Assembly (NCBI GenBank): GCA_017437125.1 | Contig: JAFSBV010000012.1 | Span: 17,018 to 81,017, forward strand | Source: Bacteroidales bacterium | Lineage (GTDB): Bacteria; Bacteroidota; Bacteroidia; Bacteroidales; UBA932 | Length of the DNA stretch: 64,000 nt | Direction: 5' to 3' | In this document: piece by piece, positions 1 through 8,780 of the stretch | Numbering within the stretch: position 1 is the first letter of the stretch | Layout of the letters: the number at the start of each line of letters is the position of its first letter | The notes under the pieces: generated by a model | What the model was told of the DNA's origin: nothing | Seen by the model: only the letters and a program-made list of their open reading frames with translations | The model's database searches: none | Program-made: the position numbers and the translations under genes

Positions 1-2143
1 TGGAATCGAGAGTGGCTTCAAGGTTGCCGGCATTATCAATGTTGAGGCTTAGCCTTGTACCTCTGTTGATGTACATTCCCGGCATGATGAATGACAGGAG
101 CCCCATTGAATCATGGGTGTTGAAATCAAGACTGTAGCTGTGTCCTCCCCAGGTGTATTCTGAATCTGCGAACAAAGCAGGTGTCTCCTTCCTGAGGGTG
201 ACATCCTGAAGATCGCTGATGAATCTGGTGATCGGAGCAGTTCCCGTATAGCTTCCGTCAGCGAACTGGGATCTCAATCTGATCTTATATACATCGTCAT
301 TGCTGTGTGAAGTCAGGTTGATGTTTCCGATGTTGCTTGTACTGTCTCTGTTGACGAAAGTCAGGTCCGCGATGTCGATGTTTCCCAGGATGTTTCCGTT
401 GCCTGTCTTGGTGAAGTTGGCATTTGTCTGGAAACGGAGCCTTGAACGTCCTCTCTTGTCGATGTTCATTGCATTGAGGTCGGCATCGGACACATTCGCA
501 TAGAACCTGTACTTTGCATTCTGAGTCTTGGCAGAAAGGGCGAAGCCTCCCTGAAGAATGAAGTTGAGGCTCGGATCGCTTGCGATAATCGTTCCGTTGA
601 ACATGTTTTCCGACAATGCTCCGCTCGCCTTTATGCCGCTGTAATCATATCTGTTGAGATTCAGCCTGTCAATGAAGAGTGAATCGATCTTTGCACTGAT
701 CTTTTCTCCGAATTCCGCCTTCATGCCTGTCCTAAGCGTGACAGGGCCCACCAGATCTGACGATATTATCTTTCCTATGTCGAGGTCATCTGTCGTAGCT
801 GTACCTCTTATTCCGACAGGGGTGTCATTGTCAATCAGGCCTTCGACCTTCATGTCTGCCTGAACCCTGCCGATGAGAGAGTATATTCCGGCATTGACGT
901 CAAGACTGTTCAACAGGCCGTCAACATCAGCATCCACCATGAAAGTATGTCCTTTTGCGTATTTCCCGAGATCTATGTCCTCACCATCAGACCATTCGCT
1001 GAGGAACAATCCAAGACCCTCGCTTGTCAGATTGAACCTGTCGATCTTTGCTGTAAGCCTGGTCTGTTCTATGTCAGGAATTCCGGTCATCCTTCCGTTT
1101 ATGGTTCCGGAAAAGCCTCCGGCAGCTGATGCCACCTTGAGATCATTCATGCTGAAGTCATCCACCGTACCTGATGCCTTGCCTGATATCCCGGCCTTCA
1201 GCCTGTTGTCGCCGAGCTGAGGTGCGAAATAAGACAATGTCCTGAAGTCTATGGTACTGCCTCCGGCTATTTCGGCATCGATCTTTACAAGGCTGATAAA
1301 GTCCTGGAAGGCCTTTATGTTATCATAGCTCATGATATACGAAGACAGATGCAGGCTGCTCCACGGATCATCAAGTCTCAGGTCTTCGACGATGGTCTTT
1401 CCTCTTCCGACCCTTGCGCTTCCTGAAATCTCTTTTACCCGGTAGCCGCTTTTCTCACGGAATGACAGATGTTCTGCCGTTCCGGACATTATTCCTGCCT
1501 TGAACTGCAGATCCTGAGCTTTGATGCTGATATTCCTGACATCGAGATCGTCCCAGTTTATGCCCCCATGATACGGAATCTTGTCGATGCCATGGTTCCT
1601 CATTGAAAATCCCATGTCCTTTATCTCGACTTTCCTGATGTGGAAGATCTCCTTTTCGCTTCTTTTCGGGGTCTCCGGCTTCTTGAGACGGAATATTCTG
1701 GACAGATTGTCTGTGGATGTGTCGCCGTCACCGGCATCCTCCTTGTCTTCAAGGACGAGATTCATCTGTGCGTTTGTGATTTCCGCTTCATCAAGGTGAA
1801 GTCCCTGCTGTCTGATGAGTCCGTTCAATGTGAAGCGTGCCGTGATATATTCAGCGCGGAAGAATGTGTCAACCTTGATTCCGTCAGGATCGGCGGCGTC
1901 AGGAACCGGATTTCTGTCGGTTATGACTACATTCTTGAGGATAAGCGTCCTGAACGGCCGGAAGTGGATCTTCTCGAATCTGATGTCTGCATCCAGCTTG
2001 TCATCAAGCCTTTTTACTACGGTTCCGGCAATGAAAGTCTGAACCTGAGGCAGCTGGACAGCCAGCGCCACGGCACACAGGACGGATACGACAGAAACAA
2101 GTGTAATCCAGAATATTTTCAGAGCCTTTCTTATGACAATCAA
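1..2143 (-). CDS. TamB/AsmA-like translocation and assembly module protein (N-terminal part, runs off left edge)
   Basis: About 714 residues are visible with no stop. The protein starts with a short cytoplasmic stretch and one N-terminal membrane anchor (ALKIFWITLVSVVSVLCAVA), followed by a long region rich in beta-repeats with glycine/aspartate turns, as in the AsmA/TamB superfamily. Family members are inner-membrane-anchored and span the periplasm, where they take part in outer-membrane protein assembly or lipid transport. The start is inferred as TTG at 2143, because an in-frame TAA lies directly upstream and no ATG is available. The gene diverges from tsaD with about 100 bp between them. 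TamB is favoured over AsmA by length and by the beta-helix-like repeats. The C-terminal DUF490 domain, which would settle this, is outside the window. Confidence 0.8.
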   Translation of the reverse strand, partial: MIVIRKALKIFWITLVSVVSVLCAVALAVQLPQVQTFIAGTVVKRLDDKLDADIRFEKIHFRPFRTLILKNVVITDRNPVPDAADPDGIKVDTFFRAEYITARFTLNGLIRQQGLHLDEAEITNAQMNLVLEDKEDAGDGDTSTDNLSRIFRLKKPETPKRSEKEIFHIRKVEIKDMGFSMRNHGIDKIPYHGGINWDDLDVRNISIKAQDLQFKAGIMSGTAEHLSFREKSGYRVKEISGSARVGRGKTIVEDLRLDDPWSSLHLSSYIMSYDNIKAFQDFISLVKIDAEIAGGSTIDFRTLSYFAPQLGDNRLKAGISGKASGTVDDFSMNDLKVASAAGGFSGTINGRMTGIPDIEQTRLTAKIDRFNLTSEGLGLFLSEWSDGEDIDLGKYAKGHTFMVDADVDGLLNSLDVNAGIYSLIGRVQADMKVEGLIDNDTPVGIRGTATTDDLDIGKIISSDLVGPVTLRTGMKAEFGEKISAKIDSLFIDRLNLNRYDYSGIKASGALSENMFNGTIIASDPSLNFILQGGFALSAKTQNAKYRFYANVSDADLNAMNIDKRGRSRLRFQTNANFTKTGNGNILGNIDIADLTFVNRDSTSNIGNINLTSHSNDDVYKIRLRSQFADGSYTGTAPITRFISDLQDVTLRKETPALFADSEYTWGGHSYSLDFNTHDSMGLLSFIMPGMYINRGTRLSLNIDNAGNLEATLDS

Positions 2144-2193
2144 AAATTAGTAGGTCCAACTTGCAAAATTAATAAAATATCGGATAAAATCCG

Positions 2194-2201
2194 TATTTTT
2201 G
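2194..2201 (+). promoter_or_regulatory. putative -7 box (TATTTTTG) for tsaD
   Basis: TATTTTTG fits the Bacteroidota TAnnTTTG consensus and lies 42 bp before the tsaD ATG in the tamB-tsaD divergent gap. A CGGAT-AAA-ATCCG inverted repeat (about 2180-2193) directly precedes it. No good TTTG -33 box is seen at 19-21 bp, so the assignment is tentative. Confidence 0.4.
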
Positions 2202-2242
2202 CGGTCTGTAATGAAGCATGTAATGTGCTAAATTTGTACCAT

Positions 2243-3265
2243 ATGGCAGATATTATTCTAGGAATCGAATCTTCCTGCGACGATACATCGGCAGCAGTCA
2301 TCAAAGACGGCTTCCTCCTTTCCAATGTCCTGGCGAGTCAGGATGTGCACAAGGCTTATGGCGGAGTCATACCCGAATTGGCCTCAAGGGCTCACCAGCT
2401 CAATATAGTACCTGTTGTGAGTGAGGCGATTACACGTGCAGGCATAAAGGCTGAAGACATTACGGCCATTGCTTTTACGAGGGGCCCGGGCCTTCTCGGC
2501 TCCCTGCTCGTGGGAACATCATTCGCCAAAGGACTCTCACTGGCGCTGAACAAGCCTTTGGTTGAAGTGAACCATCTTCAGGGACATATCCTTGCCAATT
2601 TCATAAAGCAGCATGGCAGCGAAAACCGTCAGCCTGAATTCCCTTACCTGTGTCTTCTCGTCTCAGGAGGCAATTCCCAGATTGTGCGTGTTGACAGTCC
2701 TCTTGAGTATGAAATCCTCGGACAGACCATCGATGATGCGGTTGGCGAAGCCTTTGACAAATGTTCCAAGATGATGGGACTCGGATATCCTGGCGGCCCG
2801 ATCGTTGACCGTCTTGCAAAGGAAGGCGATCCTCTGAAGTTCAAGTTCTCCAAGCCTCACATCCCTGGATTCGATTACAGTTTCAGCGGTATAAAGACAT
2901 CTCTTCTCTATTTCGTGCGTGACCAGATGGCTCTTGACCCGGATTTCATGGAAAAGAACAAGGCCGACATCTGTGCAAGTTTCCAGAAGGCTCTTATCGA
3001 TATCCTTATGGATAAGCTGATCAAGGCTGCAAAGCATACGGGAATAAGGCAGATCACCATCGGTGGTGGAGTTTCTGCAAACAGCGGTCTTCGTGCGAGG
3101 ATCCAGGAAGAAGGCAGGAAGAGAGGATGGACCACATTCCTTCCTGAGTTCAAGTTCACTACGGACAATGCGGCAATGATCGCTATCGCCGGATGGTTCC
3201 ATTATCAGAACGGAGAGCGTTCTTCTCTTGATGTCGCCCCGGTATCCCGCCTGGCGGAATTTTAG
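2243..3265 (+). CDS. tsaD: tRNA N6-adenosine threonylcarbamoyltransferase TsaD
   Basis: The 340-aa product has the family's usual length and begins MADIILGIESSCDDTSAAV, the conserved Kae1/TsaD N-terminus. It catalyses transfer of the threonylcarbamoyl group to A37 of ANN-decoding tRNAs, together with TsaB/TsaE. The metal-binding HLQGH motif is near residue 112, and LLVSGGNSQI, GEAFDKCSKMMGLGYPGGP, FSFSGIKTSL-like (YSFSGIKTSL) and GGGVSANSGLR follow in family order. The frame stays open upstream to 1640, but that stretch overlaps tamB on the other strand and carries no conserved sequence, so ATG 2243 is the start. Cytoplasmic housekeeping gene. Confidence 0.97.
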   Translation: MADIILGIESSCDDTSAAVIKDGFLLSNVLASQDVHKAYGGVIPELASRAHQLNIVPVVSEAITRAGIKAEDITAIAFTRGPGLLGSLLVGTSFAKGLSLALNKPLVEVNHLQGHILANFIKQHGSENRQPEFPYLCLLVSGGNSQIVRVDSPLEYEILGQTIDDAVGEAFDKCSKMMGLGYPGGPIVDRLAKEGDPLKFKFSKPHIPGFDYSFSGIKTSLLYFVRDQMALDPDFMEKNKADICASFQKALIDILMDKLIKAAKHTGIRQITIGGGVSANSGLRARIQEEGRKRGWTTFLPEFKFTTDNAAMIAIAGWFHYQNGERSSLDVAPVSRLAEF

Positions 3266-3266
3266 C

Positions 3267-3319
3267 CCTCCTCTGTCATCCTGAGCCTCCTCTGTCATCC
3301 TGAGCGAAGCGAAGGATCT
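3267..3319 (+). repeat. 19-bp perfect tandem duplication (CCTCCTCTGTCATCCTGAG x2) with a dispersed-repeat tail
   Basis: Two identical 19-bp units occupy 3267-3285 and 3286-3304, followed by CGAAGCGAAGGATCT. The core TGTCATCCTGAG recurs at 63863-63874, where a degenerate tail ends in GGATC. It fills the tsaD-to-oxidoreductase gap and encodes nothing recognisable. Confidence 0.75.
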
Positions 3320-3338
3320 AAAAGAAAAACAATTGAAA

Positions 3339-4871
3339 ATGAAAGAAATAGAAGTTACCTGCAAGCTCGGTAAGGAGCTCTCGACAGAAGAAATAAAGAC
3401 TGCCGCCATCAAGGCTCTCGGAGTCTCACCTAAGATGAAGGATCAGATCCGATATAGGATCATGCGTCGTTCCATCGATGCCCGCAACGATATCCTTTAC
3501 AGGTACAGGGTAGAGGTTTACAAGCCGGGAGAGGATATCGAGGAATATGTCCTTGAGGAATATAAGGATGTTTCTCAGGCCGAGCCGGTCATAATCATCG
3601 GTGCCGGCCCTGCAGGTATGTTCGCAGCCCTGCGTCTTCTCATGAAAGGCCTGAAGCCTGTGATTCTGGAGAGGGGCAAGGATGTCCATGCCCGCAAATA
3701 TGATATGGCAAAGCTCTCTAAGGAAGGGGTCGTCAATCCGGATTCGAACTATTGCTTCGGAGAAGGCGGTGCCGGCACTTTCTCTGACGGAAAGCTATAT
3801 ACACGTTCTTCAAAGAGAGGAGACATCCGCGAAGTGCTTCACCAGCTTGTCCGTTTCGGCGCTGACGAAAGCATCCTCATAGACGCTCACCCCCATATAG
3901 GCAGCGACAAGCTTCCGACTGTGGTGGAAAACATACGCAAATGTATCATCGAACATGGAGGAGAATATCATTTCGACTCCCGCGTCACAGACATAGTGAA
4001 GAAGGCTGACGGATCATTTGATGTCATGGTTTCGGATACGGCATTTTCTTCCCGCAAGGTCATCCTCGCCACAGGCCACTCAGCCAGAGACATATACGAA
4101 ATGTTCGACAGAAAAGGCTGGGAAATCCAGGCGAAGGGATTTGCTCTGGGAGTACGAGTGGAGCATCCTCAGTCGCTGATCAACAAGATCCAGTATCACG
4201 GAAAATATCAGCCATACATGCCTACAGCGGAGTATTCCTTCGTCACTCAGATCGAGGGAAGGGGAGTGTTCTCGTTCTGCATGTGTCCTGGCGGAATTCT
4301 TGTTCCGGCTGCGACTGCGGAAGGTGAACTGGTTCTGAACGGAATGTCCAATTCGGCACGAAACTCAAAATGGGCGAACTCGGGAGTAGTAGTTCAGATC
4401 GAACCTGAGGATTTCCCTGAATATGCACAACATGGCCCGCTTGCACTTCTTCAGTTCCAGAAGGATGTAGAAAGGAAGATGTTCGAATATACAGGATCAT
4501 TGAAGGCTCCGGCTCAGAGGATGATGGATTTCTGTCGCAGGATCCCGTCAAACGGTCTTCCTCAGACATCGTACCACCCGGGTGCGGCAAATGCTCCGCT
4601 CCATGAACTCCTTCCTGAACACGTCTCGCTGAGACTGAAATATGCATTCCCGGAAATCGGCAACAAGAAGATGCACGGATATTATACCAATGACGCCCTT
4701 CTTCTCGGAGTGGAATCACGTACATCATCACCGGTGCGCATTCCACGCGATCCGGAAACCTTGGAACATACTCAGATATCCGGACTATACCCATGCGGAG
4801 AAGGAGCCGGTTATGCGGGAGGCATCGTTTCCTCCGCACTTGACGGTATCAACTGTGCAGCTAAAATATAA
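3339..4871 (+). CDS. FAD-dependent oxidoreductase (COG2509-type)
   Basis: The protein is about 510 aa. A ~85-residue N-terminal domain is followed by a Rossmann dinucleotide-binding motif (VIIIGAGPAGMFAALRL) near residue 87, and later by CFGEGGAGTFSDGKLYTR, ILATGHSARD and a C-terminal PCGEGAGYAGGIVSSALDG motif that closes the FAD site. This order matches the uncharacterised 'FAD-dependent dehydrogenase' family found across bacteria. The substrate is unknown. ATG 3339 is preferred over an in-frame TTG six bases upstream. The gene lies 5 bp ahead of the M64 peptidase gene and 73 bp after tsaD. No membrane segment or signal peptide is seen, so it is predicted cytoplasmic. Confidence 0.88.
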   Translation: MKEIEVTCKLGKELSTEEIKTAAIKALGVSPKMKDQIRYRIMRRSIDARNDILYRYRVEVYKPGEDIEEYVLEEYKDVSQAEPVIIIGAGPAGMFAALRLLMKGLKPVILERGKDVHARKYDMAKLSKEGVVNPDSNYCFGEGGAGTFSDGKLYTRSSKRGDIREVLHQLVRFGADESILIDAHPHIGSDKLPTVVENIRKCIIEHGGEYHFDSRVTDIVKKADGSFDVMVSDTAFSSRKVILATGHSARDIYEMFDRKGWEIQAKGFALGVRVEHPQSLINKIQYHGKYQPYMPTAEYSFVTQIEGRGVFSFCMCPGGILVPAATAEGELVLNGMSNSARNSKWANSGVVVQIEPEDFPEYAQHGPLALLQFQKDVERKMFEYTGSLKAPAQRMMDFCRRIPSNGLPQTSYHPGAANAPLHELLPEHVSLRLKYAFPEIGNKKMHGYYTNDALLLGVESRTSSPVRIPRDPETLEHTQISGLYPCGEGAGYAGGIVSSALDGINCAAKI

Positions 4872-4876
4872 GAATC

Positions 4877-6163
4877 ATGCGTTACTTGTTTTGTTTTCTT
4901 CTGACTGTCATGAGTTCTGTCGCTCTTTATGCGCAGAATCAGACTCTTCGTGTAGATTATATTTTCTCCGGGACTGACAAGGCGACGGAAATATCTCTTG
5001 ACAGGCTCTACAGCTTCGACGGCTGGGCAGGAAGGAGCGTGAACCTCGACAAGGTTCCTGTTAAAGGAAACGGACAGATCTGCATGACGGATCTGACGAC
5101 AGAAAAGGTGATATATATGCAGTCTTTCTCTACTCTTTTCCAGGAGTGGAAGACCACGGAAGAGGCGACCAGGCTGCGCAAGGCATTCGAGAACACCTTC
5201 CTTCTGCCGATGCCTTCGGCAAAGGCTGTCGTGAAAGTGGAACTTTATGACTTCTTCGGTAATGTTTCTGCTTCCCTCAGCCATGTGGTCGATCCATCGG
5301 ATATTCTTATAAGACATATCGTTCCGAAGCCGGCTCCTCACAGATATCTTCTCAAGAGCGGCACTCCGGAAGAAAAGATAGACGTAGCCATTGTAGCTGA
5401 AGGATATACGGCTGAAGAGGCCGAAAACTTCTATCATGACGCTCAGGTGGCTATGGAAGCGATTCTCGCTCATGAGCCTTTCGGAGAACTCAAGGACAGA
5501 TTTAATTTCGTCGCGATAGCGCTTGAGTCAGAGGACAGCGGAGTGAGCGTGCCTCGTGAGGGACTATGGAAGAATACGGCAGTAGGATCGAATTATGATA
5601 CCTTCTATTCCGACAGATATCTTACCACTTCCTGTGTGTGGAAGATGCATGACGCTCTTTGCGGAATACCGTATGAGCATCTTGTGATTCTTGCGAATAC
5701 GGACACCTACGGAGGTGGCGGAATATATAATTCATATACCTTGACAACAGCTCGTCATAAGGATTTCAAGCCGGTCGTAGTGCATGAGTTCGGACACAGC
5801 TTCGCCGGACTTGCAGACGAGTACTATTATGATGACCAGTTCGTCGAGTATTATTATCCGGACTGCGAGCCATGGGAGCAGAATATCACGACGCTGTATG
5901 ACTTTGATTCGAAGTGGAATGACATGCTTCCAAAGATCATAAGCATTCCTACCGAAACTGATGGAAATGTCTGGGAGAAGATCCGCCAGGGTGCCTCGAT
6001 GGAATCTCTTGTAGGTGTATATGAAGGAGCCGGCTACCAGTCCAAAGGCGTTTACAGGCCATATCCTGACTGCCGCATGAAAACAAATGCGGCCGATGCC
6101 TTCTGTCCTGTCTGCCAGAGAGCGATCGCCCGCATGATAAGATTCCAAACTGAACAACAGTAA
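4877..6163 (+). CDS. secreted M64-family (IgA peptidase-like) metallopeptidase
   Basis: The 428-aa protein has a cleavable signal peptide (MRYLFCFLLTVMSSVALYAQ). An N-terminal beta-rich domain of about 150 residues precedes the zinc peptidase domain, whose catalytic signature HEFGHSFAGLADEY (HExxHxxxGxxDE) lies near residue 303. The KIDVAIVAEGYTAEE stretch before it is typical of Peptidase_M64 in Bacteroidota. The founding member cleaves IgA, but the substrate here cannot be inferred. Four Cys residues near the C-terminus (YPDCRM, FCPVC) may form disulfides. The gene starts 5 bp after the upstream oxidoreductase and ends 1 bp from the convergent hydrolase gene, with no space for a separate terminator. 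Confidence 0.92.
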   Translation: MRYLFCFLLTVMSSVALYAQNQTLRVDYIFSGTDKATEISLDRLYSFDGWAGRSVNLDKVPVKGNGQICMTDLTTEKVIYMQSFSTLFQEWKTTEEATRLRKAFENTFLLPMPSAKAVVKVELYDFFGNVSASLSHVVDPSDILIRHIVPKPAPHRYLLKSGTPEEKIDVAIVAEGYTAEEAENFYHDAQVAMEAILAHEPFGELKDRFNFVAIALESEDSGVSVPREGLWKNTAVGSNYDTFYSDRYLTTSCVWKMHDALCGIPYEHLVILANTDTYGGGGIYNSYTLTTARHKDFKPVVVHEFGHSFAGLADEYYYDDQFVEYYYPDCEPWEQNITTLYDFDSKWNDMLPKIISIPTETDGNVWEKIRQGASMESLVGVYEGAGYQSKGVYRPYPDCRMKTNAADAFCPVCQRAIARMIRFQTEQQ

Positions 6164-6164
6164 T

Positions 6165-7526
6165 TTACAGATTCTTTATCCAGTCTGAGATATCATTCAG
6201 AACCTCTTCGGATATGGTCTCCTCGATCTGTCCGTATTCGTTCGTCATGCCTGTCCTGCAATGCTGGAACATATGGTTCAGATCCGGATATGCCTTTACC
6301 ATATGCTTTCCTGAAGCCGGAAGCAATCCGTTTATGACAGGCAGGTTCTGTCCTGCAATCACCTGGACATCCTTCTCTCCGTTTATAGCCATCACAGGAC
6401 ATGTGATCTTTTCGATCCATTCACCCGGGTCAAGCATGAAGAATCGCATCAGCCAAGGGTTGATCGACCTGATCACTTCTGCAAGATTGTCAGAAAGTTC
6501 CTTTGGTAGTCTGACTTCCGATATCGTGATCATCGTTTCAACAGTTTTTTCAGGATTCTCATCGGTTGTCCTGCCGTTGAGATGTTCGACAACTCTGTTT
6601 GCATATATCTTCTGAAGCACTTTGCAATAATCGTCTGTAATAGCCTCCGGTATTCCTGATCCGTTCATTATCTTCCTGTTCTGTTCGACCAGGACTTCAA
6701 TGCCGTTTACAGCCGTTCCTGCCATGCTTACAATGAAGTCTGTCTTTCCTTCACCGGCAAGCATGAAGGAGATTGTTCCGCCCTCCGAATGTCCGATCAC
6801 GCCGGTTTTTCCGAATCTTCCCAATGATCTCAGATAATCGATTCCGGCAGCTGCGTCCTTCTTGAACGTGTCCGTAGTCGCTTCTGATGCATCTCCGGTG
6901 GACTTCCCGGCAGATCTGTCATCATATCTCAAGGAGGCGATGCCGTTTCTTGCAAGATGGTCGGCGATCACAAGGAAAGGCTTGTGCCCGAACAGTTCTT
7001 CATCTCTGTTCTGCAATCCGCTTCCGCTGACAAAGAGGGCTACAGGAGTGTCGCCGCCACAGTCTGACGGACAGATAAGTGTGCCGCTTAGCACGGCCCC
7101 GTCCTCAGGATTTGTAAAGGTCACTTCTTCAGATGTGTATGGAAACGGCCCTGAAGGGGTCTGTGGCCTATTTCTCTCAATGTCTCCTCTTTTCATGGAT
7201 ATTGGAAACTCCATTCCGGACTGCTTGAATTTTCCCACGATAAGTCCGAACATGAGATTTCCCTCCAATGAGGCACCGATTGACGGAACTGCCACATGAA
7301 CTTTGGATGCAGTCAGTTCCTTCAGTTCGGCTGGGATTCCATATGCTCCCTGGTCAGGACTGTCCATGGTACATCCTGCTGGGTCGATATGGACAACAAG
7401 TGCAAGTTCTGCTCCAGGTATCGAGAGGACTCCGTTCCATGTGCCGGTCAGCCCTTCCTGTGCTGATAATGAAATTGCAGACATGGCAAGAACCATGACT
7501 GCAATTATGTTTCTGAATGATTTCAT
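6165..7526 (-). CDS. exported alpha/beta hydrolase (serine esterase/peptidase-like)
   Basis: The 453-aa protein has a signal peptide ending SAISLSAQ. The first ~130 residues form a beta-rich accessory domain starting GTWNGVL, which is common ahead of Bacteroidota hydrolases. The catalytic domain follows with an oxyanion loop VALFVSGSG, nucleophile elbow GHSEGG near residue 245, a likely acid in NGEKDVQV and histidine in DLNHMFQH. This gives a full Ser-Asp-His triad, so it is probably active in the periplasm. The substrate is unknown. It is preceded by a small lipoprotein gene 19 bp upstream, and the two are probably cotranscribed. Confidence 0.88.
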   Translation of the reverse strand: MKSFRNIIAVMVLAMSAISLSAQEGLTGTWNGVLSIPGAELALVVHIDPAGCTMDSPDQGAYGIPAELKELTASKVHVAVPSIGASLEGNLMFGLIVGKFKQSGMEFPISMKRGDIERNRPQTPSGPFPYTSEEVTFTNPEDGAVLSGTLICPSDCGGDTPVALFVSGSGLQNRDEELFGHKPFLVIADHLARNGIASLRYDDRSAGKSTGDASEATTDTFKKDAAAGIDYLRSLGRFGKTGVIGHSEGGTISFMLAGEGKTDFIVSMAGTAVNGIEVLVEQNRKIMNGSGIPEAITDDYCKVLQKIYANRVVEHLNGRTTDENPEKTVETMITISEVRLPKELSDNLAEVIRSINPWLMRFFMLDPGEWIEKITCPVMAINGEKDVQVIAGQNLPVINGLLPASGKHMVKAYPDLNHMFQHCRTGMTNEYGQIEETISEEVLNDISDWIKNL

Positions 7527-7545
7527 ATGAATCTTGTTGAGATGT

Positions 7546-7935
7546 TTATTCGCGAACCAGGGTCATGATGCTCTTCTTTGAAGGCAGAAGAGTGAGGTTC
7601 ATTGCATTTTCCATATATCCTGTAACTTCCCATGTTCCGCTTATGACAGGGCAGTCGAAGGTTATCTTCTTTCCGGAAACGCTGTACGTCATGTCGTACC
7701 TGTCTTTTGAATTGGTGCCGTTCCTTTTCTGTATCATCTGTCCTGAATCGGAAGTGTTGAACTTCAGGGTGACCTGTGCTGTGGTCGTGACTACGCTTCC
7801 CTGAATGGTCTGGAGAGATCCCTCCCAAGAGGTCTGTACGAGGTTTTCAGCTTTGAAATCCAGTGAGTTCTGCTTGTCCGGGTCACAAGCTGCAAGCGTG
7901 ATTGCTGCAAGTAAGATTGTCAGAATTCGTTTCAT
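7546..7935 (-). CDS. small lipoprotein, lipocalin-like beta domain, function unknown
   Basis: The 129-aa protein has a type II signal peptide with lipobox LAAC (MKRILTILLAAITLAACDPD), so it is predicted to be a lipidated envelope protein. The mature part is a short all-beta domain (TSWEGSL, TLKFNTSDSG, MTYSVSGKKITFDC, GTWEVTGYM) that resembles the lipocalin-like domains common in Bacteroidales lipoproteins. No catalytic residues stand out. It lies 19 bp upstream of the alpha/beta hydrolase on the same strand. Confidence 0.75.
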   Translation of the reverse strand: MKRILTILLAAITLAACDPDKQNSLDFKAENLVQTSWEGSLQTIQGSVVTTTAQVTLKFNTSDSGQMIQKRNGTNSKDRYDMTYSVSGKKITFDCPVISGTWEVTGYMENAMNLTLLPSKKSIMTLVRE

Positions 7936-8042
7936 GTTTAGTATTGATGATTGATGTTATGGCATAAAGACGTAAAATAATCAGAAAAGTACCATCCAAT
8001 CTCCATGCCGTAGCAGAAAGCTGCCATATATAAATGAAAAAA

Positions 8043-8139
8043 GGGAAAGCTTGATACATCGCACCGCTACGACCTCCTACCCTTGCTGCGGTCAAGCCCT
8101 GGGGGAATTCAGAGGGAGCTGGTCGTGTATGACTTTCCC
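8043..8139 (-). ncRNA. ffs: signal recognition particle RNA (small bacterial type, 4.5S-like)
   Basis: Read on the minus strand this is a ~97-nt hairpin. GGGAAAG at the 5' end pairs with CUUUCCC at the 3' end, and internal CGACC pairs with GGUCG. The apical part CAGGGCUUGACCGCAGCAAGGGUAGG matches the form of SRP helix 8 with its asymmetric internal loop and capping tetraloop. A U-run follows the 3' end directly (terminator). A perfect TTTG-N19-TACCTTTG promoter lies 6 nt before the 5' end. The RNA binds Ffh for co-translational targeting. The ends are set from the closing stem and may be off by a few bases. Confidence 0.85.
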
Positions 8140-8144
8140 GAATG

Positions 8145-8178
8145 CAAAGGTACAACATTTTTTCGCTTCTGCAAAAAA
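8145..8178 (-). promoter_or_regulatory. perfect Bacteroidota promoter for SRP RNA
   Basis: On the minus strand, TTTTTTG (8172-8178) is followed after exactly 19 nt by TACCTTTG (8145-8152), matching the TTTG-N19-TAnnTTTG sigma-ABfr consensus. Transcription would start at about the first G of the SRP RNA. Confidence 0.85.
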
Positions 8179-8237
8179 TAATGTACCGGATATCCTGTCT
8201 TGGCAATGTTCAGACCGATATCTTATGCCGGGATTTA

Positions 8238-8711
8238 TCAGATGCTATCGAAAATCAGAGGGAGAATGTCTTCCACCTTTTCGAATTTCCATATCTTTTC
8301 CGCCCCTATCAGAAGAATGCTCATGGTCTGTCCGCCCTTAGTCTGGTACTGGGCCATGACCTGGCGGCATGCTCCGCATGGAGTGGCCGGATTCTGGCAT
8401 ATCTTTCCGTCCTGACTGGCTACGATGGCTATTGATATTATGGCATTTTCGGGATAAGTAGCTGCTGCATAGAACATTGCAGTCCTTTCTGCACATAGTC
8501 CGGAAGGATATGCCGCATTTTCCTGATTTGAACCTTTTATGATGATACCGGAGTCAAGACGTACTGCGGCTCCCACATTGAACTTCGAATATGGCGCGTA
8601 GGAACCTTCTGTCGCCTCTATGGCAGCTTCTGCGAGCTCTCTGTCCATCGGCTCCAGTTCATCGACCGATCCGTACTCAAGATAGGCGATTTTTATTTCT
8701 TTGCTTGTCAT
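8238..8711 (-). CDS. cdd: cytidine deaminase
   Basis: The 157-aa protein has the zinc-binding signature of the cytidine deaminase fold: CAERTAMF (Cys ligand and catalytic Glu) near residue 74 and PCGACRQVM near residue 110. YAPYSKFNVGAAV at residues ~40-52 is the conserved N-terminal substrate-binding segment. It converts cytidine/deoxycytidine to uridine/deoxyuridine in pyrimidine salvage, and short homologues act as tetramers. The N-terminal ~30 residues (EIKIAYLEYGSVDEL) are the somewhat longer Bacteroidales form. It is divergent from mnmA, with overlapping promoters between them. Confidence 0.95.
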   Translation of the reverse strand: MTSKEIKIAYLEYGSVDELEPMDRELAEAAIEATEGSYAPYSKFNVGAAVRLDSGIIIKGSNQENAAYPSGLCAERTAMFYAAATYPENAIISIAIVASQDGKICQNPATPCGACRQVMAQYQTKGGQTMSILLIGAEKIWKFEKVEDILPLIFDSI

Positions 8712-8752
8712 AACAGTTCAATTAAATTATCTTTGCAGACTTCACAAATATA
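8705..8752. promoter_or_regulatory. interlocked divergent promoters of cdd and mnmA
   Basis: Rightward: TTG at 8705-8707, 20 nt, TATCTTTG at 8728-8735 (mnmA). Leftward: TATATTTG, read on the minus strand from 8752 to 8745 (cdd). Predicted start sites fall between the two -7 boxes, so each -7 box lies in the other's early transcribed region and simultaneous firing may be mutually exclusive. Confidence 0.55.
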
Positions 8753-8780
8753 ATGCTTTTTATTGAAAATGTCTCATTTT

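Noticed and set aside
1640-2242. N-terminal extension of the tsaD frame by about 200 codons
   Set aside because: It overlaps tamB on the opposite strand, has no conserved sequence, and the canonical TsaD start MADIILGIESSC lies at 2243.
2663-3412. 249-aa ORF on the minus strand opposite tsaD
   Set aside because: It is antisense to the conserved tsaD sequence, is low in complexity of hydrophobic pattern, and shows no recognisable motif.
4243-4839. 198-aa ORF antisense to the FAD oxidoreductase
   Set aside because: It is a shadow of a conserved gene, with no motif and unusual composition.
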